A stretch of 64,000 bases of DNA from Sediminicola sp047612485. GTDB lineage: Bacteria > Bacteroidota > Bacteroidia > Flavobacteriales > Flavobacteriaceae. A model generated the notes under the pieces. The model did no database searches. It was not told the DNA's origin and was given only the letters and a program-made list of their open reading frames with translations. Numbering within the stretch: the first letter of the stretch is position 1; each line of letters begins with the position of its first letter. Where the stretch lies: NCBI GenBank assembly GCA_047612485.1, contig JBLGAT010000006.1, positions 4,586 to 68,585 of the forward strand, written 5' to 3'. Of this stretch, positions 27,452 through 35,971 are shown in pieces. Both the position numbers and the translations under genes were made by a program.

Positions 27452-28267
27452 CTATTTTTGGTAGGCGTCTATGGCCTTTTTAACGGATCCATACTGTTGC
27501 AATAACCGTTCTGCATCTTCATAAGGGATTTCCAAAGCTTCCACCAGATAACGGCTACCACGGTCTACCAATTTCTTGTTACTGAGTTGCATATTCACCA
27601 TTTTGTTGCCCTTTACCCTACCAATTTTGATCATTAAGGCGGTGGAGATCATATTGAGCACCAATTTCTGTGAGGTGCCACTCTTCATTCTCGTACTACC
27701 GGTTACAAATTCGGGTCCAACATTAATGGCAATAGGTATTTCCACAGCGACGGTCAAAGGCGATCCTGGATTATTGGTGATACAGCCCGTGAGCAATCCA
27801 TTGTTTTTTGCGGCTGCCACTCCCCCCAACACATAAGGGGTGGTACCAGAAGCGGCTATGCCAATTACAGTGTCATTTATGGTGGGTTTATGAGCCTCCA
27901 AATCTTTCCAAGCTTGTTGGGTATCATCTTCAGCGCCTTCCACGGCCTTTCTAATGGCGCTGTCTCCCCCTGCGATAATTCCAATGACCCTGTCATGGGG
28001 CATCCCAAAAGTGGGTGGAATCTCAGAAGCATCCAATATCCCCAACCGGCCACTGGTGCCTGCACCAATGTAAAACAGTCTTCCGCCTTGTTCAAAACGA
28101 TGGGCCAAGGCATCTACAAGTTTTACAATCTGGGGAATGGTCATCTCAACCGCTGCTGCCACCTTTTTATCCTCTGCGTTCATATATTCCAGGATTGCAT
28201 TGGTCGCCATCTGTTCAAGACTATCGTAATGAGAAGGTTCCTCTGTAATTTTGTTGTATTTGGACAT
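27452..28267 (-). CDS. murQ: N-acetylmuramic acid 6-phosphate etherase
   Basis: Cleaves the D-lactyl ether of MurNAc-6-phosphate to give GlcNAc-6-phosphate and lactate in cytoplasmic cell-wall recycling. The SIS-domain signature YIGAGTSGRLGILDASE is at 66-82, with catalytic-type Glu82, and a second Glu in AVEGAEDD near 108-115. GIAASGTTPYVLGG, CITNNPGSPL and TGSTRMKSGTSQKLVLNMIST complete the family pattern. The 271 residues are somewhat shorter than E. coli MurQ (about 298). It begins 2 bases after the end of the DeoR-type regulator gene and is probably co-transcribed with it. Confidence 0.96.
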   Translation of the reverse strand: MSKYNKITEEPSHYDSLEQMATNAILEYMNAEDKKVAAAVEMTIPQIVKLVDALAHRFEQGGRLFYIGAGTSGRLGILDASEIPPTFGMPHDRVIGIIAGGDSAIRKAVEGAEDDTQQAWKDLEAHKPTINDTVIGIAASGTTPYVLGGVAAAKNNGLLTGCITNNPGSPLTVAVEIPIAINVGPEFVTGSTRMKSGTSQKLVLNMISTALMIKIGRVKGNKMVNMQLSNKKLVDRGSRYLVEALEIPYEDAERLLQQYGSVKKAIDAYQK

Positions 28268-28269
28268 GG

Positions 28270-29019
28270 CTATAGCAAGTGGATATCGTGGTTTCTAAAA
28301 GAGTCTAATTGTTTGTTCTCCGGACTTAACTCCGTAATCATAATGTTCACTGAATTAATATCACAGGTTTTGTATCGATGCTGGGAGTTCAATTTCTCAG
28401 AGATGCACAAAAGTACCGTTTTTTTAGAAGCGTCCATGACTGCCTTTTTTACCTGGACAATATCCCAATCGAATTCGGTAAGACCAAAAGCAGAATCTAC
28501 ATAACCTGTCCCTATAAATCCATAATCCACCTTAATTTGAGAAAGGTTATAAACTGTACTAGCCCCAATGGCCATTTGGGCATCTTTAGAAAGTTGCCCT
28601 CCCACAAAAATCACTTCTATATTGACTTTGTTCAATAATTCCAAAGCAACAGGTAAGCTATGGGTAAAACAAGTAAGCTGCATTTTTGAAGGAATGGCCC
28701 TTGCCAATTCCAAACACGTAGTACCGCCATCTATAAATATCACGCTTCCCTCTTTTATAAATCGGACCGCCTTTTCTGCAATCACTGACTTTTCTTCTAA
28801 AGCGTAGGTATTCACATTTTTTGGAGTATAATTGGTAAATCCCAAGGCTATGGCACCTCCGTGAACCTTTTTAAGCTTTCCTTCAGCATCCAATTCCTTC
28901 ACATCCCTGCGCACCGTATCAATTGACACATTAAGGTTTTCAGCAATATCGGTCAGTAGCACCCTATTGTGCAAGACCACTTCGTTCATTATAGTTCTTT
29001 GGCGTTCTTCCTTTAACAA
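28270..29019 (-). CDS. DeoR/GlpR-family transcriptional regulator of the recycling locus
   Basis: A 249-residue DeoR-type repressor: winged HTH at about 18-42 (LLTDIAENLNVSIDTVRRDV), then the sugar-phosphate-binding DeoRC domain with IFIDGGTTCLELARAIP, FVGGQLSKDAQMAIG, VDYGFIGTGYVDSAFGLTEFD and CDINSVNIMITE. The start is TTG at 29017-29019, preceded by the purine-rich AGAAGGAAA; MLKEERQRTIMNEV is the standard N-terminus. Divergent from the nagB operon with three operator-like sites between them, it most likely controls both arms in response to an aminosugar phosphate such as GlcNAc-6-P or MurNAc-6-P. Confidence 0.93.
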   Translation of the reverse strand: MLKEERQRTIMNEVVLHNRVLLTDIAENLNVSIDTVRRDVKELDAEGKLKKVHGGAIALGFTNYTPKNVNTYALEEKSVIAEKAVRFIKEGSVIFIDGGTTCLELARAIPSKMQLTCFTHSLPVALELLNKVNIEVIFVGGQLSKDAQMAIGASTVYNLSQIKVDYGFIGTGYVDSAFGLTEFDWDIVQVKKAVMDASKKTVLLCISEKLNSQHRYKTCDINSVNIMITELSPENKQLDSFRNHDIHLL

Positions 29020-29045
29020 AGTTTCCTTCTTTTATATAATTTCAG

Positions 29046-29053
29046 CAAAGATA
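29046..29053 (-). promoter_or_regulatory. Bacteroidota -7 element for the deoR-type gene
   Basis: TATCTTTG on the minus strand matches TAnnTTTG and lies 26 bases upstream of the TTG start. The region where a -33 box should be overlaps the operator-like site at 29064-29079, which would suit autorepression. No clear TTTG -33 is seen. Confidence 0.55.
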
Positions 29054-29063
29054 TAGTTTTATA

Positions 29064-29079
29064 TTTTATGCCGTTTTAA
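29064..29079. promoter_or_regulatory. Operator-like site 1 of the recycling regulon
   Basis: TTTTATGCCGTTTTAA, one of three copies of a TTTATGCCGTAAA-like motif in the 185-base divergent gap. It overlaps the predicted -33 region of the regulator gene. Confidence 0.6.
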
Positions 29080-29125
29080 TTCCTTTAAAACACTAATATA
29101 CACAAATAACAGCATTAAACAGCAA

Positions 29126-29143
29126 TTTTTACGGCATAAAAAA
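29126..29143. promoter_or_regulatory. Operator-like site 2 of the recycling regulon
   Basis: TTTTTACGGCATAAAAAA, the inverted orientation of the same motif (TTTTTTATGCCGTAAAAA on the minus strand). It is the best match of the three and lies upstream of the nagB -7 element, around the expected -33 region. Confidence 0.65.
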
Positions 29144-29164
29144 GCATTTATTCAAATATTTGCG

Positions 29165-29181
29165 TATATTTGCCGTAAATA
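29165..29181 (+). promoter_or_regulatory. nagB -7 element overlapping operator-like site 3
   Basis: TATATTTG at 29165-29172 matches TAnnTTTG, 32 bases before the nagB ATG. It overlaps a third copy of the operator motif, ATTTGCCGTAAATA, so a bound repressor would cover the promoter. Confidence 0.6.
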
Positions 29182-29204
29182 TGTCCCTTTAAAAAAAACA
29201 CTCA

Positions 29205-31118
29205 ATGACCAGTAGACAGGAAGATATCGAAGCTAAAAAATTTGAAAAAATAAACACCATCATCCATCAAAACTCGGAAGAGGCTTCTTTGTTCGTAGCA
29301 AAAGAAATTGCCCAACTCATCAAACAACGACAAAAATTAGGCAAAAAGGTAGTTTTAGGCCTGGCCACGGGATCGTCACCTACAAAAATGTACGAGTATT
29401 TAGTACGGTTTCATAATGAAGAGGGGTTGAGCTTCAACAACGTGGTTACCTTCAACTTGGATGAGTACTACCCTATGCAACCGGATAGTATCCACAGCTA
29501 TGTACGTTTTATGAACGAACATCTGTTCGATCATTTGGACATCAAAAAAGAAAACATCCATATCCCTGATGGCTCCCTTCCCAGAGAAGACGTACGGTCG
29601 TTTTGTGAGCGATATGAACAAAAGATAAAAGATTTAGGCGGACTGGACATCCAAATATTGGGCATAGGGAGAACGGGGCATATTGGTTTTAACGAACCAG
29701 GATCTACCCTCTCCAGTAAAACAAGGATGGTTCGTTTGGACCGTGTCACCAGATTGGACGCCGCCAGTGATTTCTTTGGACATGAAAATGTACCAACCAA
29801 AGCCCTAACCATGGGGGTTGGTAGTATCATGGGGGCAAAACGGATCATCCTAATGGCATGGGGGGAAGGAAAATCGGAAATTATTAGGCAAGCAGTGGAA
29901 GGTGAGATCAAGGAATCGGTTCCTGCTACCTTTTTACAGCATCATGGCAATTGCGATTTTATCTTGGACGAAGCTTCCGCCTCTTCTTTGACAAGGATAA
30001 ATACGCCTTGGTTGGTGGGGGAATGTGAATGGGACGACGTAAGGATCAAAAAGGCCACCATTTGGTTGTCCCACATCTTGGGAAAGGCCATTTTAAAATT
30101 GACCAACGAAGACTACAACGAACACGGCATGGGTAGTATGGTGGCCGAAAAAGGTTCAGCCGAAGATATCAATCTTAAAGTTTTCAATCAGTTGCAACAT
30201 ACCATAACCGGATGGCCGGGAGGTAAACCCAACGCTGATGACCACAATAGGCCAGAACGAAATACTCCCTTTCCCAAAACATCTTTGATATTCAGTCCCC
30301 ACCCCGATGATGATGTCATCTCAATGGGCGGAACCCTGCTGCGCTTAGTAGACCAGGGTCATGACGTGCATGTGGCCTACCAGACCTCTGGTAACATTGC
30401 CGTTTTTGATGATGAAGTGATTCGTTTTATGGATTTTGCCAGTGATATCCAACATCAAAATGAACCCTTTAAACAAAAATACAAGGAGGTTAGAGACTTT
30501 TTAAACCATAAGGGCGCAGGGGAAGCCGACAGTTTGGAAATACAAAATTTCAAAGGGCTGATCAGAAAAGGAGAAGCCCTATCTGCCTGCCGCTACTCCG
30601 GGGTAAAAGAAGAAAATGCCCATTTCCAGAACCTCCCGTTTTACGAAACGGGCACGGTAAAGAAAAAACCGTATACAGAGGTGGATATCAACCTCACCAT
30701 TGAACTGTTGAAAAAAATCCGACCCCACCAAATTTTTGCCGCAGGTGATCTATCCGATCCCCATGGAACCCATAGGGTATGTCTCCAAGTTATTTTCAAG
30801 GCCTTGGAGCAATTGAAAAATGATGGGGCCGATTGGCTCAAAGATTGTTATGTCTGGCTGTATAGGGGCGCTTGGCAGGAATGGGATATTGCAGATATGG
30901 AAATGACTGTCCCTATAGGGCCAAAAGATATGCGAAGAAAAAAGAATGCCATATTTAAACACCAATCACAAAAGGATAGCGCTATGTTCCCGGGAAGCGA
31001 TGAAAGGGAGTTTTGGCAACGTGCGGAACAGCGCAACCAAGAAACCGCTAAAAAGTACGATGCCTTGGGATTGGCAGAATATGAAGCTATGGAAGGCTTT
31101 GTTAGATATCACTTCTAG
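29205..31118 (+). CDS. nagB: Glucosamine-6-phosphate deaminase fused to a PIG-L/LmbE deacetylase domain
   Basis: Residues about 20-290 form a NagB domain converting GlcN-6-P to fructose-6-P and ammonia: GLATGSSPTKMYEYL, FNLDEY with Asp86, and GIGRTGHIGFNEPGS with His159 and Glu164. The position of E. coli Asp141 is Thr157 here. Residues about 360-600 form a PIG-L domain: IFSPHPDDDVISMGGTLLRL is the zinc-binding PHPDD motif and DLSDPHGTHRVC supplies a third His. PIG-L enzymes remove N-acetyl groups from GlcNAc-type sugars. The 637-residue fusion is, as I recall, normal for Bacteroidota NagB. With no nagA nearby, the second domain may deacetylate GlcNAc-6-P, making one bifunctional enzyme; this is inference. 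Confidence 0.93.
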   Translation: MTSRQEDIEAKKFEKINTIIHQNSEEASLFVAKEIAQLIKQRQKLGKKVVLGLATGSSPTKMYEYLVRFHNEEGLSFNNVVTFNLDEYYPMQPDSIHSYVRFMNEHLFDHLDIKKENIHIPDGSLPREDVRSFCERYEQKIKDLGGLDIQILGIGRTGHIGFNEPGSTLSSKTRMVRLDRVTRLDAASDFFGHENVPTKALTMGVGSIMGAKRIILMAWGEGKSEIIRQAVEGEIKESVPATFLQHHGNCDFILDEASASSLTRINTPWLVGECEWDDVRIKKATIWLSHILGKAILKLTNEDYNEHGMGSMVAEKGSAEDINLKVFNQLQHTITGWPGGKPNADDHNRPERNTPFPKTSLIFSPHPDDDVISMGGTLLRLVDQGHDVHVAYQTSGNIAVFDDEVIRFMDFASDIQHQNEPFKQKYKEVRDFLNHKGAGEADSLEIQNFKGLIRKGEALSACRYSGVKEENAHFQNLPFYETGTVKKKPYTEVDINLTIELLKKIRPHQIFAAGDLSDPHGTHRVCLQVIFKALEQLKNDGADWLKDCYVWLYRGAWQEWDIADMEMTVPIGPKDMRRKKNAIFKHQSQKDSAMFPGSDEREFWQRAEQRNQETAKKYDALGLAEYEAMEGFVRYHF

Positions 31119-31134
31119 GAAACTAGATTCAACA

Positions 31135-31166
31135 CAAAAAAGCCCGCCTTGCATGTGGGCTTTTTC
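31135..31166 (+). terminator. Rho-independent terminator after nagB
   Basis: AAAAAAGCCCGC-CTTGCAT-GTGGGCTTTTT: stem AAAAGCCC(G)C/GTGGGCTTTT with T tract, 17 bases after the stop. It may limit read-through into the permease-nagZ-anmK genes. Confidence 0.85.
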
Positions 31167-31316
31167 AATTTCCGAAAGTACCATAATCCTAATAGCATTT
31201 AATCTTTACACATATCCCATAAAAGTAAAACGAGGCACAACATTTTGGCACTTTTAAATCAATATATATATCCAAAAGTTCTTCAATTATACTATTTTTA
31301 GGGCAATAAGCTTACT

Positions 31317-32591
31317 ATGATTCAAAAAGACAAATGGGCATGGGCATGGGTCCCCATTCTTTACTTTACCCAGGGACTTCCCTATATATTAGTTGTCAGT
31401 GTGTCAGTGATCATGTATAAAAAACTGGGTATCAGCAATTCAGATATCGGTTTTTACACCAGTTGGCTGTATCTGCCTTGGGTCTTAAAACCATTATGGA
31501 GTCCGTTCGTGGATCTAAAGAGTACCAAACGCAATTGGTTCCTGAGTATGCAATTGCTTATTTCTATAGCCTTATTGGGCGTAGCCCTTACCCTGCCCAC
31601 CAGTATTTTCTTTATGACTTCCTTGGCCTGTTTTTGGATGGCGGCCTTTGCCTCTGCCACCAATGACATTGCCTCAGATGGGTATTATATGATAGGGCTG
31701 ACAGAAAAAAAACAATCTTTTTTTGTTGGTATGCGTAGCACGTTTTATAGGTTGGCCATGGTCACCGGTCAAGGTCTAATAGTGATCCTCGCTGGGTTTC
31801 TCGAAAACTATTATGGGGACAATAACAAAGCATGGTCCATCACCATGACCTGCACGGCTTTCCTAATGTTGTTGCTTACCCTGTCCAACTTTTTTGTTAC
31901 CCCAAAGTTCGAAACATCTTTGGCTATACCACAGGATAAACCTGCCAGTTTTTTGGAGGTCTTTTCCTCCTTTTTTAAGAAACCACATTTGGGTATTGCC
32001 CTGGCTTTTATCCTATGTTATCGCTTGGGAGAATCGCAATTGGTAAAAATGGCCTCTCCCTTTTTATTGGATGATGAAGCTGTAGGTGGATTGGGCTATT
32101 CTACGGAAGCAGTAGGAACCATCTATGGAACGGTTGGAGTTGTCATGCTTTCTATCGGGGGGATTTTGGGAGGTATTTTAATTTCTAGGGATGGCCTAAA
32201 AAAATGGATGCTGCCCATGGTCCTCTCTTTAAATATACCCAATGCCCTTTATGCTATTTTGGCCGTAACGAAGACCACTAACATTGTGGCCGTTGTCGGC
32301 ACGGTGGTATTGGAACAATTTGGCTATGGCTTTGGTTTTGCTGCCTTTCTGATATTCCTTATTTATACGGCAGAAGGAACCTCTAAAACCTCACATTACG
32401 CCATTGCCACAGGATTTATGGCCCTCGGCATGATGCTTCCAGGAATGATCAGCGGCTATATCCAGGAATGGCTGGGATATGGCGGGTTTTTCATTTGGGT
32501 GGTCATTGCCGCCCTCCCTTCCTTATTCCTTTTGAAATTCATAAAATACCCTGCTGATTACGGCAAAAAAACAGCCCCTACAAATGAATAA
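31317..32591 (+). CDS. AmpG-like MFS permease
   Basis: A 424-residue major facilitator superfamily membrane protein with about 12 hydrophobic segments. The opening WAWVPILYFTQGLPYILV, GFYTSWLYLPWVLKPLWSPFVD and FMAALGxM-type helices resemble AmpG-type muropeptide permeases, including the PW(V/L)LKPLWSPFVD loop between helices 2 and 3. In this locus, import of anhydro-muropeptides or anhMurNAc-containing sugars from the periplasm is the likely job. Its last 8 bases overlap the nagZ-like gene, so the two are translationally coupled. A different sugar substrate remains possible. Confidence 0.87.
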   Translation: MIQKDKWAWAWVPILYFTQGLPYILVVSVSVIMYKKLGISNSDIGFYTSWLYLPWVLKPLWSPFVDLKSTKRNWFLSMQLLISIALLGVALTLPTSIFFMTSLACFWMAAFASATNDIASDGYYMIGLTEKKQSFFVGMRSTFYRLAMVTGQGLIVILAGFLENYYGDNNKAWSITMTCTAFLMLLLTLSNFFVTPKFETSLAIPQDKPASFLEVFSSFFKKPHLGIALAFILCYRLGESQLVKMASPFLLDDEAVGGLGYSTEAVGTIYGTVGVVMLSIGGILGGILISRDGLKKWMLPMVLSLNIPNALYAILAVTKTTNIVAVVGTVVLEQFGYGFGFAAFLIFLIYTAEGTSKTSHYAIATGFMALGMMLPGMISGYIQEWLGYGGFFIWVVIAALPSLFLLKFIKYPADYGKKTAPTNE

Positions 32592-34200
32592 ACTAGTCCC
32601 CTATCAAAAAGCCTCGGCCGCACTTTCCCTACCAGAGAAAGTCGGACAATTATTTATGCCCGCCGCCTTTATCAATGATAGTGAAGCAGAAATACAGGCC
32701 TTGGAAAAGCTTATTGAAGATTCCCATATTGGCAGTCTCTGTTTTTTTCACAGTAGGGCCAGTGCCGCCACTAATTTTGAGGGCAAGAAAGAAGTGATCT
32801 ACAACGAGGACAGCCTTGACACCCTAAAAAAATTAATTGCACGATACCAAAAAGCAGCTAAAACCCCCTTACTCATCAGTATCGATGCCGAATGGGGCTT
32901 AGCGATGCGGGCGGAAAACACCCCCCAATACCCCTATGCCATTACCCAAGGCGGAATTATTGGGCACACCGATCTTATTTTTAAAATAGGGAAAAATATT
33001 GCCCATGATTGCAAATACTGCGGTATTCATTGGAATTTGGCGCCTGTCGTGGATATCAACAACAACCCGAACAATCCTGTTATAGGCTACAGGTCCTATG
33101 GTGAGAATAAAAAGTTGGTGTCCGAAAAGGCAATTGCCTATACCCTCGGCACAAAAAGCGAGGGTGTTCTTACGTGTGCAAAGCATTTTCCAGGCCATGG
33201 AGATACGGCGGTCGACTCCCATTTGGGGCTACCCGTCATAGATAAATCCAAAGAGGCGCTTTGGGAAAATGAACTTTTTCCTTTTCGGGAATTAATAGAA
33301 AATGGTGTAGATTCCGTAATGATAGGGCATTTATCCGTCCCTAGTCTGTCCAACGGAAAAAAAACGCCAGCTACACTCTCCAAAGAGATTATCAAAGGGG
33401 TATTGCGCATAGAAATGCAGTTTTCCGGTGTTGTTATTTCCGATGCCTTAAACATGCACAGCGTTTCCAAAATGTATCCCACAAAAGGAGAATTGGAATG
33501 GACGGCTTTTGATGCGGGGAACGATGTTCTCTGCTTTGCCGAAAATACAAAGGAGGGTATGGACCTCATCTTAAAAAACGCTTCCGAACAACAGATAGAA
33601 GAAAGCTTTGAGCGTTTTTGGAAACTCAAACTTAAAGCTTATACCCAATTGGAAAATGCTCCCAATACTGTTATAAACCCAGAGGGCTTGAACCATAAAC
33701 TCGCCTATGAAAGTCTTAGCCTTGTTTGTGGCGAACAAAAGGATATCAACCAATTTACAAAAGCAGGCTTTGTGGGCGTTGCCATGGGAAAGGAAGCCCA
33801 TCCTCCTTTTTTTAGCACCATTTCAAAATCGGTTACTTTTACTGCTTTTTCTACCGAAAATCCTTCAAAAGAAGCTATTTTAGAGCAAACTGATGGCAAA
33901 AACATCCTATTGGCCCTATTTCCACCCCAAGCCAAGCCTAAAGATAATTTTGGGGTATCCCAGCAAGATTTGGAATTTGTTTTAGAATTGCTTGCCAACC
34001 AAAATGTGATCCTCTATCTTTTTGGGAATCCCTACTTTTTAAACCTTTTGCCTTTTCAGAAAGCTAAGGCGGTTGTGGTTGCCTACCAAGATTTTGAAAC
34101 ATTCCAACAAAACGCCGCAAACCATTTTCTGGGCAAGGTAGATGCTAAAGGAGAACTCCCAATAACCCTAAATTCAGCGGAATGCATAACTACAAAGTAA
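32584..34200 (+). CDS. nagZ: Glycoside hydrolase family 3, NagZ-like beta-N-acetylglucosaminidase
   Basis: Cytoplasmic GH3 enzyme (no signal peptide) predicted to remove GlcNAc from GlcNAc-anhydroMurNAc products. The NagZ hallmark CAKHFPGHGDTAVDSHLGLP is near residues 198-217 with the His/Asp general-acid loop, and VISDALNMHSVSKMYP carries the nucleophile Asp. GLCFFHSRAS-type N-terminal strands and NNNPNNPVIGYRSYG fit too. At 538 residues it is longer than E. coli NagZ (341): the last about 180 residues form a GH3 C-terminal alpha/beta domain. It overlaps both neighbours (8 bases upstream, 19 downstream). Confidence 0.92.
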   Translation: MNKLVPYQKASAALSLPEKVGQLFMPAAFINDSEAEIQALEKLIEDSHIGSLCFFHSRASAATNFEGKKEVIYNEDSLDTLKKLIARYQKAAKTPLLISIDAEWGLAMRAENTPQYPYAITQGGIIGHTDLIFKIGKNIAHDCKYCGIHWNLAPVVDINNNPNNPVIGYRSYGENKKLVSEKAIAYTLGTKSEGVLTCAKHFPGHGDTAVDSHLGLPVIDKSKEALWENELFPFRELIENGVDSVMIGHLSVPSLSNGKKTPATLSKEIIKGVLRIEMQFSGVVISDALNMHSVSKMYPTKGELEWTAFDAGNDVLCFAENTKEGMDLILKNASEQQIEESFERFWKLKLKAYTQLENAPNTVINPEGLNHKLAYESLSLVCGEQKDINQFTKAGFVGVAMGKEAHPPFFSTISKSVTFTAFSTENPSKEAILEQTDGKNILLALFPPQAKPKDNFGVSQQDLEFVLELLANQNVILYLFGNPYFLNLLPFQKAKAVVVAYQDFETFQQNAANHFLGKVDAKGELPITLNSAECITTK

Positions 34201-35258
34201 TAGGACTCATGTCTGGTACCTCTTTGGACGGCTTGGATCTGGCCTATTGCCAAATCTGGAAAAAGCTGGGCCGTTGGGAGTTTAAGATTTTGGAATCAAA
34301 AAGCGTTTCTTACAATAAAGAAACATTTAACAAACTAAAAAAATCCATTTACCTCCCTGCCGATGAGCTTCTTATTTTCCATAACACCTATGGCACGTGG
34401 TTGGGCGAACATGCGAAAAAATTTATAGAGGAGTATAATTTGGAGGTCGATTTTATTTCTAGCCATGGGCATACAACGCACCACCAACCTGCAAGAGGGC
34501 TCACCTTTCAAATAGGATCTGGACAGCATTTGGCCAATGCCAGTGGCCAAAAGGTGGTCTGTGATTTCAGGACCAATGATGTGGCCTTGGGCGGACAAGG
34601 AGCACCGTTGGTGCCCATCGGGGATCGGTTATTTTTTAGCAGTTATGATTTTTGTTTAAATTTAGGGGGCATCAGCAACATCTCCTTTGAGCAAAACGGA
34701 AAACGCTTGGCCTATGACATAGGCTTGGCCAATATGATTTTGAACCACATTACCCAAAAGGTACAATTGGCTTACGATGAAGATGGACAATTGGCGAGAA
34801 AAGGAACCCTGAACAAGGGCTTATTGCAACAATTGAACGCCTTGGAGTTCTATAGCTTGCCCTTTCCTAAATCCATTGGTTTTGAATGGTTTGTGGAAAA
34901 AGTGGTTCCCATAGTGGATGGCACAGTGGATAGCTTGGAAAACCTTTTGCGCACCGCTATCCACCATATTTGTGAGCAGGTAGCCCTGCAGGTACAACAG
35001 CAGGCAACAAAAAAAGAAAATACTCTTTTGGTGACCGGAGGTGGGGCATTGAACAGCTTTCTTATTGATACCCTACAAGAAAAATTAGGATCCACCACCA
35101 AGGTGGAAACCCCATCCAAAACCCTTATTGAATACAAAGAGGCCTTGGTTTTTGGGCTTATGGGCGTACTGCGATTAGAACAGGAAATCAACTGTTTGAG
35201 CTCTGTTACGGGGGCTAAGCGCGACTCCTCTAGTGGGGTGGTATTCTTGCCTAATTAA
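34182..35258 (+). CDS. anmK: Anhydro-N-acetylmuramic acid kinase
   Basis: Opens the 1,6-anhydro ring of anhMurNAc and phosphorylates it to MurNAc-6-P, which MurQ then cleaves. GLMSGTSLDGLDLAYC at 7-22 is the signature. SSHGHTTHHQPARGLTFQIG, DFRTNDVALGGQGAPLVPIGDRLFF, NLGGISNIS and VTGGGALNSFLI follow in order. The length of 358 is normal. The start lies inside the end of nagZ (19-base overlap). Together with murQ and nagB this completes the path from anhydro-muropeptide to fructose-6-P, apart from an identified separate deacetylase. Confidence 0.96.
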   Translation: MHNYKVIGLMSGTSLDGLDLAYCQIWKKLGRWEFKILESKSVSYNKETFNKLKKSIYLPADELLIFHNTYGTWLGEHAKKFIEEYNLEVDFISSHGHTTHHQPARGLTFQIGSGQHLANASGQKVVCDFRTNDVALGGQGAPLVPIGDRLFFSSYDFCLNLGGISNISFEQNGKRLAYDIGLANMILNHITQKVQLAYDEDGQLARKGTLNKGLLQQLNALEFYSLPFPKSIGFEWFVEKVVPIVDGTVDSLENLLRTAIHHICEQVALQVQQQATKKENTLLVTGGGALNSFLIDTLQEKLGSTTKVETPSKTLIEYKEALVFGLMGVLRLEQEINCLSSVTGAKRDSSSGVVFLPN

Positions 35259-35332
35259 CAAACTTAAATCGATGCTTTCGAAAACGGTGTAGGTCGTTCC
35301 ATCAAAAAGTCCGTAGTTTCATCCCAAATCCT

Positions 35333-35340
35333 TATTTTTG
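35333..35340 (+). promoter_or_regulatory. -7 element upstream of udk
   Basis: TATTTTTG matches TAnnTTTG, 16 bases before the udk ATG. No clear -33 TTG at 19-21 bases upstream. Confidence 0.4.
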
Positions 35341-35356
35341 GGCAAAATATATAAGC

Positions 35357-35965
35357 ATGCTGATTATCGGAATAGCGGGGGGAACAGGTTGCGGCAAAAC
35401 AACCGTTGTAAATCAGATCGTTAACGAACTGCCCTTTGAAGAAGTTGGGGTCATTTCACAAGATTCGTATTACAACGATATCTCCAACCTTACCTATGAA
35501 GAACGTACCAATATCAATTTTGACCACCCAAGAGCCATAGATTTTGACCTGCTCATTGAGCATTTACAAATATTAAAGCTAGGGCAACCCATTGACCAAC
35601 CCGTATATTCCTTTGTAAAGCACAACCGCACCAAGGATACCATACATACCTTTCCGAGAAAGGTGATGATCGTAGAAGGGATTTTGATCCTGACAAACCC
35701 TCAGATTAGAGATATGTTCGATATAAAGATTTTTGTCCACGCCGATTCCGATGAGCGTTTGATACGTAGGCTAAAAAGGGATATTACCGAACGAGGCAGG
35801 GATTTGGACGAGGTGCTGAGCCGCTACCAGAACACCCTGAAGCCCATGCACAACCAATTTATAGAACCTACCAAGGAGTTTGCGGATATCATCATCCCCA
35901 ACAACAAATACAACACGGTGGCCGTGGATATCGTACGGACAATTATTAATGAAAAATTAGCATAG
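35357..35965 (+). CDS. udk: Uridine kinase
   Basis: Phosphorylates uridine/cytidine in pyrimidine salvage. The P-loop GIAGGTGCGKTT is at 5-16, SQDSYYNDISNLTYEERTNI and NFDHPRAIDFDLL form the nucleoside-binding region, and RDITERGRD is the lid. The 202 residues match the family. The next gene (divIC/ftsB-like) starts 6 bases later, so the udk promoter probably drives an operon running to the methylmalonyl-CoA mutase genes. Confidence 0.95.
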   Translation: MLIIGIAGGTGCGKTTVVNQIVNELPFEEVGVISQDSYYNDISNLTYEERTNINFDHPRAIDFDLLIEHLQILKLGQPIDQPVYSFVKHNRTKDTIHTFPRKVMIVEGILILTNPQIRDMFDIKIFVHADSDERLIRRLKRDITERGRDLDEVLSRYQNTLKPMHNQFIEPTKEFADIIIPNNKYNTVAVDIVRTIINEKLA

Positions 35966-35971
35966 ACTACC

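Noticed and set aside
34391..34400. CACGTG-containing stretch as a parS site
   Set aside because: It lies inside anmK and lacks the flanking TGTTT/AAACA arms of parS.
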